From Ascarosepion bandense (taxonomy: Eukaryota; Mollusca; Cephalopoda; Sepiida; Sepiidae), in NCBI GenBank assembly GCA_037127315.1, contig JBBBDQ010001616.1, positions 459,501-523,500 of the forward strand: DNA of 64,000 bases. The letters run 5' to 3'. Positions 19,506-31,010 of the stretch are shown here, in pieces. Positions within the stretch are counted from its first letter, which is position 1. Every line of letters begins with the position of its first letter. The notes beneath the pieces were generated by a model. That model worked only from the letters and a program-made list of their open reading frames with translations. It was not told where the DNA came from and made no database searches. Position numbers and translations under genes: made by a program.

Positions 19506-20790
19506 CCAGACCAGACACATAAGATACTCAAATAATATATATATGGTAATGACACCAGACACGGAAAGGAAAATACAGGAACTTCTACAAAAGGTAGCAA
19601 GTGAAAGTGAGACGAAAGGACTACATATAAACTTTTTGTATCCCGGGAGGGGATAAACAGAGAAAGAATAGTGCAAGAAATAATACTTAACACTGAGGAT
19701 TTATAAATAGGGATTTATTATATCTCAGTACAATAAACCAAATACAAGTACACCAACGAACATTTAACAAGAATTAAATTTAAAAAGGCAATGTCTCTGT
19801 ATAGGACTTATGCGTCCGTCTTGAGAAGAAGGCTCCGTCTGGTGACGTCTAACTCTCGTCTAAGAAAGATGGCTCTCGATCTCTCTCGTATAATGACGAA
19901 TAATCTTGATCACTCCCGTGTAATGACGAAGACTCTCGTATAGTCACGAACACTCTCGTAAAATGACGAACACTCTCGATCTCTCTCGATCACTATGTAG
20001 TTCGTTCTCGTCCCGGTCTTTTATAACCCGGGGCATACCCATTCCTGTGTAGGATAGGATATTTCTCCACAACAAAACTACAAGAAAATTGAATGCATGG
20101 TCATCAGCAAAAAAAAAAAAAAGGTCACAAAAATACCAATGACAGTTCGGAGAAACTAAAATCAAGCTAGTGCAGAAATTCAAATACCTTGGTAGTGTTT
20201 TGAGAGAGGACGGAAAGTGCGACACCGAGATCCGAAGATGCATTGGTATGGTCAAGGATGCATCTCAATAACTAAGCAGTGTATTAAGAGACAGGAAGAT
20301 TTCATTGAAAGCGAAGAAAATAGTACTGGATTGTTATGTGATTTTTCTCCTCTTATATGGCAACGGATGCGGAAGCTCTTCAAAGATGAAGGAGACACTC
20401 GAAGTAAAAGCGATGTGGTTCTACAGAAGGATGATGAGGATACCATGGACCTAACATGTTAGCAACGACAAGGTTTTGGATAAGATGCAAGCGAAAATGA
20501 AACTTATACTTAGCATCCAGAGGTTTCTGGAACACGTAATGAAGAATGAAGGCTTGGAGAATCTGATACTCACAGGACGGATTGAAGAAAATGGAGACAG
20601 GGGAAAGCATTGTGTGATATACTTGATGAGCTTGAACAAGTTGTTGGCGGAGCGGGGTTCGAGAGAGATAACAAGAGGAAAAATGTTAACAGCGACAAGT
20701 GATAGGGGCAAGTGGAAATCCATGATCGCCGACATCCTGAAATTACACAATAAAAAAGAAGATATTGTCTGCACAAAAAAAAAAAAAAAC
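19506..20790 (+). pseudogene. RTE-type LINE reverse transcriptase C-terminal region
   Basis: The plus strand begins at a decayed RT motif C (IRYSNNIYMVMTPDTERKIQ, where the family has a YADD-like box). It continues after an LTR insertion with KKIECMVIS, then frames matching KYLGSVLREDGKCDTEIR, TKKMVLDCYV-like, MLSIQRFLEHVMKNEGLENL and LTGRIEENGDRGK. It ends in a poly-A-rich tail at about 20775. RTE elements encode endonuclease plus RT; only the thumb and C-terminal part remains. A 14-base A run at 20106 and other indels disrupt the frame. Confidence 0.85.
19634..20074 (-). mobile_element. solo LTR inserted in the RTE relic
   Basis: Flanked by the 5-bp direct repeat AAACT (19629-19633 and 20075-20079). 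On the minus strand it begins TGTTGTGGAG, with a TATA-like TTATAAAAG near 20020, and contains irregular repeats of ACGAGAGTGTTCGTCATT. Removing it plus one target copy reconnects the RTE reading frame (..GLHIN then YKKIEC..), which confirms both edges. Confidence 0.8.
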
Positions 20791-20861
20791 ACAAATAGAA
20801 CAAAAACAAATCTTTTACTTTCAATTCATTCTATAGGATTGCTGAGGGTTCGCCTCTTTTT

Positions 20862-21076
20862 TTTTAATACTCATATCGCCCCAAGCAAGGCATTTCACTG
20901 CCACTGTTGAGCAGAGGGTTACATAGAAGGTAAGTTATGAGAAAGAGTGACAGGTTATGGGGGGTGTCAGGAAGAGTGTTAGAGAAGGATGAGAATACTG
21001 ATGAGAGTGGATTGAACAGAGAAAGAAGCATGAGAGAGAGGATGCAGTTTAGTGAAACAGGAGATAACTATTGTCT
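20862..21076 (-). mobile_element. CR1/Jockey-like LINE 3' tail
   Basis: Minus-strand 3' UTR of the LINE family: CATATCGCCCCAAGCAAGGC at its end and a purine-rich body. It is truncated before the ORF. Confidence 0.7.
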
Positions 21077-21077
21077 G

Positions 21078-21078
<1 letters not shown>

Positions 21079-21118
<40 letters not shown>

Positions 21119-21121
21119 TAT
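21079..21121. repeat. (TA)n microsatellite
   Basis: TA run with one TG interruption between two LINE tails. Confidence 0.95.
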
Positions 21122-21182
21122 GTAAAACAGAATAATGTATTAATTAGAAAAAAATAATTGCTTTTCGAACCGAATATTTTGT

Positions 21183-21480
21183 TTTAATCATATCGCCCCA
21201 AGCAAGGAATTTTACTGCCAAGTTATGAGAAAGCGTGACAGGTTATAGGGGGTGTCAGAAAGTGGGTAAGAGAAGGATGACAATACTGATGAGAGTGGAG
21301 TGGACGGAGAAGGGAGCATGTGAGAGAGGATGCAGGTTAGTGAGATAGGAGATGACTATTGATTTACATTTTAATTCTTGAAGATTGTAGCTGTCGGGAA
21401 AGCAAGTAAACGGAAGTGAATTCCACAGGCGGGAAGTGCAAGAGAAAAAGCTGATGAAGTAGAATTGAATTAATTTCAGA
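21183..21480 (-). mobile_element. CR1/Jockey-like LINE 3' tail with ORF end
   Basis: Second minus-strand tail. Near 21390-21470 the complement reads the RLWNSL and FPDSYNLQ-type C-terminus. From 21480 to 21840 I see only AT-rich DNA and an inverted repeat (TTGACGAAAGG at 21770 with CCTTTCGTCA at 21824). Confidence 0.65.
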
Positions 21481-21839
21481 AACGATTACATGAATTTCTT
21501 GCATTTGGTTTATTCTGTTAATCAGAAGAGGATTTTAACTGGGGGAAAAAAAAAACATTAACAACTTTCTACCCAAACTAAGAATTTTAAAGAAAAGATA
21601 CCAGAAAAAACATTAACGACTTTTTAAAAAGTCAGTCATTTTATTTCTTCTTTAATCACGAGAAACGCGAGTTTAGAGAAAAAAAGTGCCAAGATTTATT
21701 ATTTAAACACACACACAAGTACACAAACACACATTGCATTCGTTTGTTTTCGCATCTGGTTAATCCTTGATTGACGAAAGGCATTATAAATCTATTTGCA
21801 ACCACATCTATTTCATGAAACTCTTCCTTTCGTCAGTCC

Positions 21840-22330
21840 TGTGTATTACTGTAAACTGCATTTGGCAGCAAGGCCTCTAATTGGGAGGTTGTGAGGATCA
21901 TGGAACCACCTCTTAGTTGCTGTTGTTCCCAGATCCACCCTGACCCGGGGTGGTAGCAACTGTTAGGGTTCCAGCTATGGGCAAATAGTTAACCCCCAAA
22001 CTGGGGTCAAAAAACTATGAAAGTTTAAAAATACACTTTTATAGAAATATATACATAAAAATAGATTTTTTATAGGAAAATATACATTTTTGAATGAAAA
22101 ATATTACCAACAATAGTTTTGAAAAAAAAATGTTACCATAACACTTTTTTGAAGGAAAAAAATATTCTCAGTAAAACACTTTTGAATACAAATCTAGATG
22201 TCATTTTCAGTTTTCAAAAAAAAAAAAAATCATTTCATCAAAATCTGACTAAATCAACTTTCTTGCTATAATTAAACATTAAAAAATACTTTAAAACTCC
22301 ACCTATTTGGCATTAAATAACCCACAGAGG
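21840..22330. repeat. unnamed interspersed repeat, copy 1
   Basis: Homologous to 35391-35830 over more than 400 bp: GGAACCACCTCTTA, GTTGCTGTTGTTCCCAG, GCTATGGGCAAATAGTTAAC, then AT-rich DNA ending CATTAAATAACCCACA. Both copies precede a GATA satellite. Family unknown. Confidence 0.7.
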
Positions 22331-22418
22331 TTGATATGCCGTTAAACAAAACTCAAACTCTTCCGTTTGTCAAAATTTTAAAAACTCTGCTAGTATTTCT
22401 ATATACTAGTTTTAACAC

Positions 22419-22431
22419 ACACACACACACA

Positions 22432-22475
<44 letters not shown>
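22419..22475. repeat. (CA)n(TA)n microsatellite
   Basis: ACAC run with one interruption, then ATAT. Confidence 0.95.
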
Positions 22476-22476
<1 letters not shown>

Positions 22477-22589
22477 TATGTATTTAGGCAACAATCTCTT
22501 TTATGCAAGTTATATTAAAAAAGTTTTTATATATTTTTTGCGTGTTCTTATGATTTTCTTTTCTTTTCAGAACTCAAATTGCATAAGAA

Positions 22590-22660
22590 TTGCCCAAAGG
22601 TTTTGTATTTTCAAGCACTTTCGGCTATACTTTTAGCCATTATTAAAAATGAATTTTGTA
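22590..22660 (-). repeat. hammerhead-family relic
   Basis: Minus strand: TTAATAATGGCTAAAAG, then TATAGCCGAAAGTGCTTG. It is a decayed relative of 43234-43276, with GAAA and stem II (GGCUA/UAGCC) intact and the core lost. Confidence 0.5.
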
Positions 22661-22934
22661 TTACTTTTGAATAAACATGTGTAAAGTTTATGTATATAGA
22701 GTCATGTGTATGTTAAGTTACGAACACGGTAAGCAACTTGTTACCGTGTTCATAATTGATGTTATTAAGTGTAGGTTTTTTTTATTTATTAGTAATGCCT
22801 CCATTATTCTTAATCTTCTTTTTCTTGAGGATGATGCTATTATATATGTAATATCTACGAGTATATCACGCTCGATTTGTGTTTAAATTACATCAGATGG
22901 AACTGATGTGGGAAAGGTGCACTATTCTCGTCGA

Positions 22935-22968
22935 TAGATAGATAGATAGATAGATATTGAATGGACTG

Positions 22969-23005
<37 letters not shown>

Positions 23006-23419
23006 TTGAATGGACTGAGATAGATAGATAGATAGATAGATAGATATTGAATGGACTGAGATAGATGATAGATAGATATTGAATGGACTGAGATAGATAG
23101 ATAGATAGATAGATATTGAATGGACTGAGATAGATAGATAGATAGATAGATATTGAATGGACTGAGATAGATAGATAGATAGATAGATATTGAATGGACT
23201 GAGATAGATAGATAGATAGATATTGAATGGACTGAGATAGATAGATAGATAGATAGATATTGAATGGACTGAGATAGATAGATAGATAGATAGATATTGA
23301 ATGGACTGAGATAGATAGATAGATAGATAGATATTGAATGGACTGAGATAGATAGATAGATAGATAGATATTGAATGGACTGAGATAGATAGATAGATAG
23401 ATAGATATTGAATGGACTG

Positions 23420-23452
<33 letters not shown>

Positions 23453-23464
23453 TTGAATGGACTG

Positions 23465-23497
<33 letters not shown>

Positions 23498-23509
23498 TTG
23501 AATGGACTG

Positions 23510-23547
<38 letters not shown>

Positions 23548-23598
23548 TTGAATGGACTGAGATAGATAGATAGATAGATAGATAGATATTGAATGGAC

Positions 23599-23640
<42 letters not shown>

Positions 23641-23649
23641 TTGAATACT

Positions 23650-23690
<41 letters not shown>
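22935..23690. repeat. GATA composite satellite
   Basis: (GATA)n blocks interrupted 18 times by a 14-base spacer ATTGAATGGACTGA, giving units of roughly 35-50 bp. Long open frames here are translations of YLSI-type repeats and not genes. Confidence 0.95.
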
Positions 23691-23693
<3 letters not shown>

Positions 23694-23814
23694 TAACTGC
23701 TTTGCAACCGCTATCGTGTACCTAAATAAACTATTAAGCATGAAGTGGGACTAAGTCGATGTAACAAATGTCGTTTAGACTAAGGTTAAAAAAAGAAGAG
23801 GACTAAATTATGTA

Positions 23815-24047
23815 ATATTATCCTATGCTGGACCATCTCTTCACAGTAAAAGAAGAGACTTGAAGCAACATAAATCTGGTCCTACAGAAAGATATTGAGA
23901 ATACTATGGTCGGAATATGTGAGAAACAAAAAAATTATTATAGAAAAAGAAAAAACAAAAGGACACTTTAACGTCAGAAAGAGACATTTGAAATTTTAGG
24001 AGCATAAAATGAGGAAAGAGGATTTGGAAACTTTGATACTCACAGGT
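23815..24047 (+). pseudogene. RTE LINE relic
   Basis: Highly decayed plus-strand copy of the RTE C-terminal region. Segments similar to TISSQ, SYRKILRILWSEYV, RKRHLKF and MRKEDLETLILTG can be read in shifting frames. Confidence 0.65.
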
Positions 24048-24064
24048 TGAAGGCATGAGTTAAA

Positions 24065-24349
24065 AACGCATCACCCATCTAAAAATGTTTGTCTATGAGT
24101 GTATCAAATTTGATTAAAATTGGACCACTCCTTTTATAACCTTATTTTTTTGATTATCGATTTTCGATATTTATCGGGGGTACCTCGACACAGAACCTAG
24201 CTAAGAACACTCACAGACGCTTATAATACAAGAAAATAGGTTCAGCCGTTTTGGAGTCTATAGGTAACGGACACACACACACACACACAGACACACACAC
24301 ACACACACACACACACAGAGCCAAAGTTCCATTTATAAATAAGTTTAGA
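24065..24349 (-). mobile_element. Helitron 5' part
   Basis: Minus-strand match to the first half of 1997-2715, including the 5' end TCTAAACTTATTTATAAATG, a GT-rich tract and CCTATAGACTCC. The 3' half and CTAG end are missing. Confidence 0.7.
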
Positions 24350-24830
24350 TTTAACTTACTTCATATTATTCCAGTCTAAGCGTTCTTTTCCTTAAATTAT
24401 TTTCCCTTTTCCTTTTTTCGTTACATTCATTTATTTAATGTCTTCTTTCTCGACAAACAATATTTAAATCCCGATGTAAGAATCCTCAGTAAAGCGTGAA
24501 TTGATTGTTGGTCTTCAAAGCAAGTCGACAACCTCTCAGGATATTGCAATCCAGCAATATTGTAACCTTTCATCTCTGCGTTCCTGCTGTAGAATGACGC
24601 CTCACAAAATGAAACTTGTAAGCCAGTTTGAATGCGTTTGATCATTTATTTGTTCTTTGCACTCATGGAAACAAGAAAAAAACTATCACCGTGTATACTT
24701 GTGTATAAGTCGATTTCATGTTTCGTGTGACCCATGAAATTTTTTGTATGAATTTTTACTCATCCAGAAAAAAAATACCCCTGTATTGTACAACCGATCA
24801 CAAAAAATCGATGATTTTGTATGTGTATCT
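24350..24830. other. no gene recognised
   Basis: A 72-codon minus-strand frame (24427-24645) has no repeat match in this window and no similarity I know. It could be unique sequence or chance. Confidence 0.4.
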
Positions 24831-24833
24831 TAG

Positions 24834-25085
24834 ATGTGGTACAAGGCCAAAAATGTGGGGCACGCAGTAAAATTTGAACTCACTGCTCAGTCACAATTGT
24901 TCTATCGAGACAAGCTTGTTAACCACTATACCACGTCGAAGTGCTCTGGCGGCTTTTTAAAGAGTATCTTAGATGTGGCACATAGCCGAAAGTATGGGCC
25001 TCACAGTGAGGATCGAACTCACTATTCATTTGTAAGTGATCTAGTGAGACAAGCTTGCTAGCCATTACACGGCGTCGATGTGCCT
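24834..25085 (-). mobile_element. tandem tRNA-derived SINE units
   Basis: Two roughly 128-bp minus-strand units. The unit at 24966-25085 has an A box TGGCTAGCAAG and a B box GTTCGATCC with tRNA spacing. The other (24834-24960) has TGGTTAACAAG and a decayed B box. Both end in the same block GCCACATCTAAGATAC (or GTACCACATC). They differ from the other two tRNA-SINE families here. Confidence 0.7.
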
Positions 25086-25131
25086 AAATAACGTCACCGA
25101 AAATGCATTTTAATCTATTCAAAAAATATTC

Positions 25132-25740
25132 AGTCAGTCACTTAAGTGCCATACATGATACACGCTTGGGCGATCATGTCTCTCTCGAGACATGACTGAC
25201 TGGGCAGAAGATTATCCCGCAGTAGGTTGCCATTGCTTGCTTCAGTAGACTGGTGGCCAATCAAGGCTATAGAACCCACTCTGTCCTGTTATTTGACTCA
25301 TAGCTAGAGGAAGAAGAGATGTATTATATTAATTAATAATTCTTGGGGGATCAGTTTATTACTTTATAGAAATAGAAAACCGACCCCCCACTTTATGCCC
25401 AGCAGAAGTTTTAGTTATGTTTCCAACTATTATATCCAGTCAGTCAGTTAAATGCCATACGTGATACACGCTTTGGGCGATCATATCTTGGAAGAGACAT
25501 GACTGACTGGGCAAATGATTATCCCGCTGTAGGTTGACATTGCTTTTTGTGGTAGATTGGTTGCCAGCCAAGCCTATAGAACCCGGTCTGTCTTATTATT
25601 TAACCCATAACTGAAAGGAAGAGACCTTTCTCCAGGGTATTTGTGCTTAAGTGAATGCAGGGAGTTCAACTGCAATTCAAACATTCTTCCCAATTTGTCG
25701 TTCCGTGTCGATATCCACAATGCACATCCAAAAAAATATT
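25132..25740 (-). mobile_element. composite dimeric SINE
   Basis: Minus strand: tRNA-headed unit (25436-25740; B-box region decayed) followed by a hairpin linker and a second, headless body (25132-25330). Bodies share CATGTCTCTTTCGAGACATG-like palindromes and end GGCACTTAACTGACTG. The linker has GGGGGATC..GTTT and AAAC..GATCCCCC arms. Confidence 0.75.
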
Positions 25741-26089
25741 ACCTTTTGTAAAATCTGATTATGAAATCTCGCCCAATTCTCTAGTGAATTCAGTCATTAT
25801 ACTCTATGATCTAGTCTTTTGAACAGGAGTAGAGGCTTGTCCCTAGTTTTCTGTTTAGGACTGGGTTTCTGGTACATTTAAAATTCTCCTTCAACTCTAT
25901 ACTTCTAATGTCTCTGCCCAAAACCGTGAATTTTAACTTACTATTTACAAAAGATTTTTCCTAGATAACCTATTGTCCGGCTCATACACCTCCCCATCTT
26001 ATGAACAGGAGGAGAAGTTTTCTTTTGTTTTCTGTTCAGGGTTGGGCTTCCGATTCCTCCCTAAGTTTACTTCAACTCTATACTTGAAA

Positions 26090-26950
26090 AAGACCTCCGA
26101 TCCGTGGCGGAATGGGGTAAGAAATGGCTCGTGTATTTTAATGCATCCAAAACGAAGCTGCTATCTATTAACCGTCACAGACAATCGCTCTTACACCCAC
26201 ATTAGCATGGATCAGGCTAGTCTCCCTGAAATCAAAACACTGCGCCTCCTCGGGTTTATTCTCACATCAGACCTCAAGTGGAATGACTATATAGAATCCC
26301 TAGGCAAAATCTGCTGCTAAGAAAGTTGGTTCTCTGTGTAGGGCCAGGAAGTTTTTCCCGCCTGAAACAATCCTTCACATATATAAATCTACCATCTGCC
26401 CGTGCATTGAATACTGCTGCCATATCTGGTCGGTTGCTCCTGCGATCCACCTAGGTGTCCTTGACAAAATCTAACGGAGAATCTGTATTGTGATAGATCC
26501 AGACTTGGTAGCTCGGTTACAGTCACTTTCTCACCAACGCAATGTGGCTTCCCTGTGTCTCTTCTACAAATATTTTCACGGCTTCTACTCCGATGAACTT
26601 AGCTCACTGGTAACCCCTCTATATGAATTTACTCGAGCCACAAGATTAGCCCTTTTACTGTGAAACCAATAAATTGTAAATGCAGATTTTACTCCATCAG
26701 CTTCTTTTCTTGCACTTTCCGCCTGTAGAATTCCCTTCCATTTACTTGCTTTCCCAACAGCTATATCTGCAAGAATTTAAATGTAAAGTCAATAGTCATC
26801 TCCTATTTCACTAACCTACATCCTCTCTCTCTCTCATACCCCTTTCTCTGTCCACTCAGCTCTCATCAGTATTCTCATCCTTCTCTTACCCACTCCTTGA
26901 CACCCTCTATAACCTGTCACTCTTTCTCATAACTTACCTTCTATGTAACA
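26090..26950 (+). pseudogene. CR1/Jockey-like LINE RT C-terminus and 3' tail
   Basis: The plus strand reads WLVYFNASKTKLLSINRHR-like (with a frameshift), PEIKTLRLLGFILTSDLKWN, then decayed EYCCHIW, LSHRRDVAS, FTVKPINCKC and RLWNSLP segments. A 3' UTR follows with CCTCTCATCAGTATTCTCAT-type text. It corresponds to the RT thumb and C-terminal domain; the catalytic palm is missing. Many stops are present. Confidence 0.8.
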
Positions 26951-26953
26951 CTT

Positions 26954-27590
26954 AATTGGAGTAGGTAGACTAAACTATCGCCCGGTTCATACTCCACCCA
27001 CGTCTATTGAACAGGTGTAGAGGCTCATCCCTTGTTCCCTGATTAGAATGTGGTTTCCGGCTTTCTCTTTTCCAATCTTTTCACTTTTCTGTTTTTTTTT
27101 TCAATTGGAGTAGATAGACTAAACTATCGCCCGGTTCACACTCCACCCACGTCTATTGAACAGGTGTAGGGGCTCATCCTTTGTTCCCTGTTTAGAATGT
27201 GGTTTCCGTCTTTCTCTTTTCCAATCTTTTCACTTTTCTGTTTTTTTTGTTCAATTGGAGTAGATAGACTAAACTATCGCCCGGTTCACACTCCACCCAC
27301 GTCTATTGAACAGGTGTAGAGACTCATCCCTTGTTCCCTGTCTAGGATGCGGTTTCCGGCTTTCTCTTTTCCAATCTTTTCACTTTTCTGTTTTTTTTTT
27401 CAGTTGGAGTAGATAGACTAAACTATCGCCCGGTTCACACTCCACCCACGTCTATTGAACAGGTGTAGAGGCTCATCCCTTATTCCCTGTTTCGGATGTG
27501 GTTTCCGGCTTTTTCTCTTCTAATCTTTTCACTCTTACATAGCTCCTGCACATCAGTGGCGAACCGCCTTGCTCGGGGTGATATGATTAA
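26954..27590 (+). repeat. SINE-X tandem array, 4 units
   Basis: Units start at CAATTGGAGTAGATAGAC at about 26954, 27102, 27252 and 27401 (spacing 148-150). Only the last carries the shared 3' tail (GCCTTGCTCGGGGTGATATG). The tandem unit is thus the SINE without its tail, separated by T-runs. Confidence 0.85.
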
Positions 27591-27988
27591 AAAAAAAACC
27601 TTCTTGGCAGTAGCAGTAAAATGCCTTGATTGAGGCGATATGATAAAAAAAAATACTTCTAAAATCTCCGCTTCAAGCTCTGAATTCTTATTTATTAATT
27701 TAATTTTTTCTCATGTTGTAGAATCTTAAAATTAACACTTCTCTTCGATCTTTTGGACAGAATTCGACAATTATGACTTGTTAACTGTTTAGGAGTGGGT
27801 TTCCGGTTCTTTCTAAATTATTTTCCTTTCTCTTTCACTTCCGGTGGCCCCTTGCGTCATGGCAGCCTTATCAACTTGATGGGGGGGGTGTCCTCTTACT
27901 CTGTAACTCCCAATCTCGAGTTACTCTCGAGCCTTGTACAGGGTTAACATTACTGTAAAAAAAATTTAGGGTTAGTATTGAGTGTTTG

Positions 27989-28565
27989 GGATGTGCGTTG
28001 TGGTGCAGTGGATATCGGCTCGGAACGAGAAATCGGGGAGCCGAGTTCGAATTTCAGTTGAATTCACTTACGCACAAATACCCTATCGCCCGGTTCACAC
28101 GCCACCCACGTCTTTTGAACAGATGAAGAGGCTCATCCATTGTTCCCTGTTTAGGATGAGGTTCCCAGCTTACTCTTTTCTAATCTTTTCACTTCTTTTT
28201 CTTTTTTAAATTGGAATAGATAGACTAAACTATCGCCCGGTTCACACTCCACCCACGTCTATTGAACAGGTGAAGAGGCTCATCCATTGTTCCCTGTTTA
28301 GGATGTGGTTCCCGGTTTTCTCTTTTCTAATCTTTTCACATCAGTGGCGTTACCGCCTTGCTCGGGCTGATATGATTAAAAAAATATATTAATATGTTTC
28401 TTCCCTCTAGGTATGGGTTAAATAACAGGACAGATGGGATTCTATGAACTTGGCTGGCAACCAGTCTACCGCAGAATGTAATTGCAGCCTACTGCGGGAT
28501 AATCTTTTGTCTTTCGAGACATGATCGCCCAAAGCGTGTCTCACATATGGCTCTTAACTGACTGA
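27989..28565 (+). mobile_element. tRNA-headed SINE interrupted by SINE-X
   Basis: The head at 27989 (GGATGTGCGTTGTGGTGCAG, B box GAGTTCGAATTTC) runs to CACAAATACCC at 28083. SINE-X sequence (28084-28385, about 1.5 units) intervenes. The SINE body resumes at TTCCCTCTAGGTATGGGTTA and ends CTTAACTGACTGAC. Confidence 0.8.
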
Positions 28566-28569
28566 CTAA

Positions 28570-28865
28570 ACATAATAGTTGGAAACAAATAATGGTTATA
28601 CTGGGTATAAAGTGGGGGATCGGTTTTCTATTGTTATGAAGTAATTAACTGATCCCCTACTAATTACTACATAATAATTTAATACATCTCTTCTTCCTCT
28701 AGTTATGAGTCAAATAACAGAATAGATTGGGTTCTCTAGCCTTGGCTGGCAACCAGTCTTCCTCAGAAAGTAATGGCAACCTAATCTTCTCCCCAGTCAG
28801 TTATGTCTCTTTCGAGACATGATCACCCAAGTGTGTATTACGTATGGCACCTAACTGACTGAATG
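28570..28865 (+). mobile_element. hairpin linker and second SINE body
   Basis: Continues the composite SINE: linker GTGGGGGATCGGTTTTC..AACTGATCCCC, then a headless body ending CACCTAACTGACTGAA. The layout matches 25132-25740 and 31877-32475. Confidence 0.7.
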
Positions 28866-29099
28866 CGTGGTTGATATAGAAAAATCTTGAAGGTTAGATT
28901 TATATCTATGGCCTGGTTTACACCTGGGCTACAGGGATAGGCTTGGGTTTCACTTTTGGTTGAGAGTTGCAGTTAGATATAAATGTTCGTGTCAGAGAGG
29001 GTTGCGAATTCAGTTTTAGGGTAAGTGAGAAGGGTTAAGTTAAGATACGATTTAAATGTTTGGGTTGAGGGTAGGGTTAAAGACGTATGGCTAGATATA

Positions 29100-29641
29100 T
29101 TCTGCAAGAACGAGACATTTTCTCTCCCTCTATCCTATTCTTTCGTCTTTCACGTCTCTCTTTTTTATTCCTTTGATTTATTTCAAAACAATATTCTTTT
29201 TCACTTTCTCTTTCTTAATTTGTTCTTTTTTCTTCTTTCTAGAGTTTCAACTCTTCTTTTTCGTTTTCCTTCATATATCTTCTTTCTTTTGAATTTTTAA
29301 ATTTACACTCATTCATTTTTGTTTCCTTTTTTATTCTGTTTTTTTTTTTCTGTTTTTCATTATCTTTTTTTATTCTTTTTACTTTACACATTTCTTTCAA
29401 TTTTCTTCATTTGCTCTATTGCTTTCTTCGTTCATTATTTCGATAATTTTCCTTCTTTTATCAGTTTTATTCTTTCTTTTCTTCTTTCTTTTTTCTTTCT
29501 TTCCTTTTTTTTATCTTTTTTTTTATCTCTTACTTTTTTTCTCTTGGTTCTTCTCCTTTATTTCCTCACGTCTTCCTCCACATTCCTCTCTCTATCTTAG
29601 TTCCTTCTTTCTACATTACCTTTCCTTTTTTCTTTCCTCCA

Positions 29642-29682
<41 letters not shown>

Positions 29683-31010
29683 TTCTACTCCTTTATTTCA
29701 TCATTTCTATAAACGCATTTATATCCTCACTTTAGTCCTTTCTTTCTACGTTATCTTTCTTTTTTCTTTCTTTCCTTCAATCTTTCTTTCTATCTTCTTA
29801 ATCTTTTTCTTTCTTTCTTTCTTTCTTTCTTTCTTTTCTACTTCTTTCTTTCTTTCTTTCTTTAAACGCATTCATATCCTCACTTAAGCCCCTTCTTTCT
29901 ACATTATCTTTCTTTCCTCCAATATTTCTTTCTGTCTTTTTTTAACTCTTTCTTTCCTTTTTCTTTCTTCCTCTTTTCTACTCCTTTATTTTCTTATTTC
30001 TTTAAACTCATTCATCTCTACTCTTTAGTTCCTCCTCCCTACCTCTTTTTCTGTTTTCTTTTTTACTTTGTCTTTCTACCTCGCTTTTTTTGACTTCTTT
30101 AATTCCATTCCGAATTAATTCCTTCTTTCTATTTTCTTTCTCATTGTTTTTCTTCATTTTCTTACTTATTTCTACTCATTCCTCTTTTCATCTTAGTTTC
30201 TTTCTTTCTAACTTTTTTCTTTCTTTCTTTCTTTCTTTCTTTTTTCTTTATTTGTGTCTACCTTTCTTTCTTTCTTTCTTTCTTTCCTTCTTTCTTTCTT
30301 TCTTTGTGTCTACCTTTCTTTCTTTTTTCTTTCTTTTTGTTCTTCTTTAATTTCTTTCTTCTTTTAATACATACCTATTTCCATCTTAGTTTTTCTTTCT
30401 AACTTTTTCTTTCTTTCTTTTATTTTTCCCTTTCTTTCTTTTTTATTTATTTGTTTCTTTCTTTTCTTTCCTTCTTTTTGATCATCATCTTTAATTTCTA
30501 TCTTATTTCTACTCATTCCTCTTTTCATCTTAGTTTCTTTCTTTCTAACCTTTTTCTTTCTTTCTTTTTTTCTTTCTTTTTTCTTTATTTATTTGTGTCT
30601 ACCTTTCTTTCTTTCTTTCCTTCTTTCTTTCTTTCTTTGTGTCTACCTTTCTTTCTTTTTCTTTCTTTTTGTTCTTCTTTAATTTCTTTCTTCTTTTAAT
30701 ACATACCTATTTCCATCTTAGTTTTTTCTTTCTAACTTTTTCTTTCTTTCTTTTATTTTTCCCTTTCTTTCTTTTTTATTTATTTGTTTCTTTCTTTTCT
30801 TTCCTTCTTTTTGATCATCTTCTTTAATTTCTATCTTATTTTTACGCATTCCTCTTTCCATCGTAGTTTATTTCTTTCTACATATTTTCTTTTTCCCTCC
30901 TATCTTCATTTATTTATTTATTTATTTATTTATTTCTATCTTTCTTTCTTTCTTTTTGTTCTTTTTCTTTGATTTCTAACTTCTTTCTGCATATTCTTCT
31001 TTCCATCTTA
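29100..31010. repeat. polypyrimidine (TTTC)n-rich tract
   Basis: About 1.9 kb of T/C-rich plus strand with (TTTC)n, (CTTT)n and duplicated 250-300 bp blocks (for example 30361-30480 and 30690-30815 are near copies). Its frames encode only F/L/S strings. No gene is supported. Confidence 0.9.

Noticed and set aside
22922..23707. 261-codon minus-strand frame
   Set aside because: It is a translation of the GATA satellite (YLSI repeats).
24427..24645. Host exon candidate (72 codons, minus)
   Set aside because: No splice context, homology or repeat evidence; the length is within chance for this composition.
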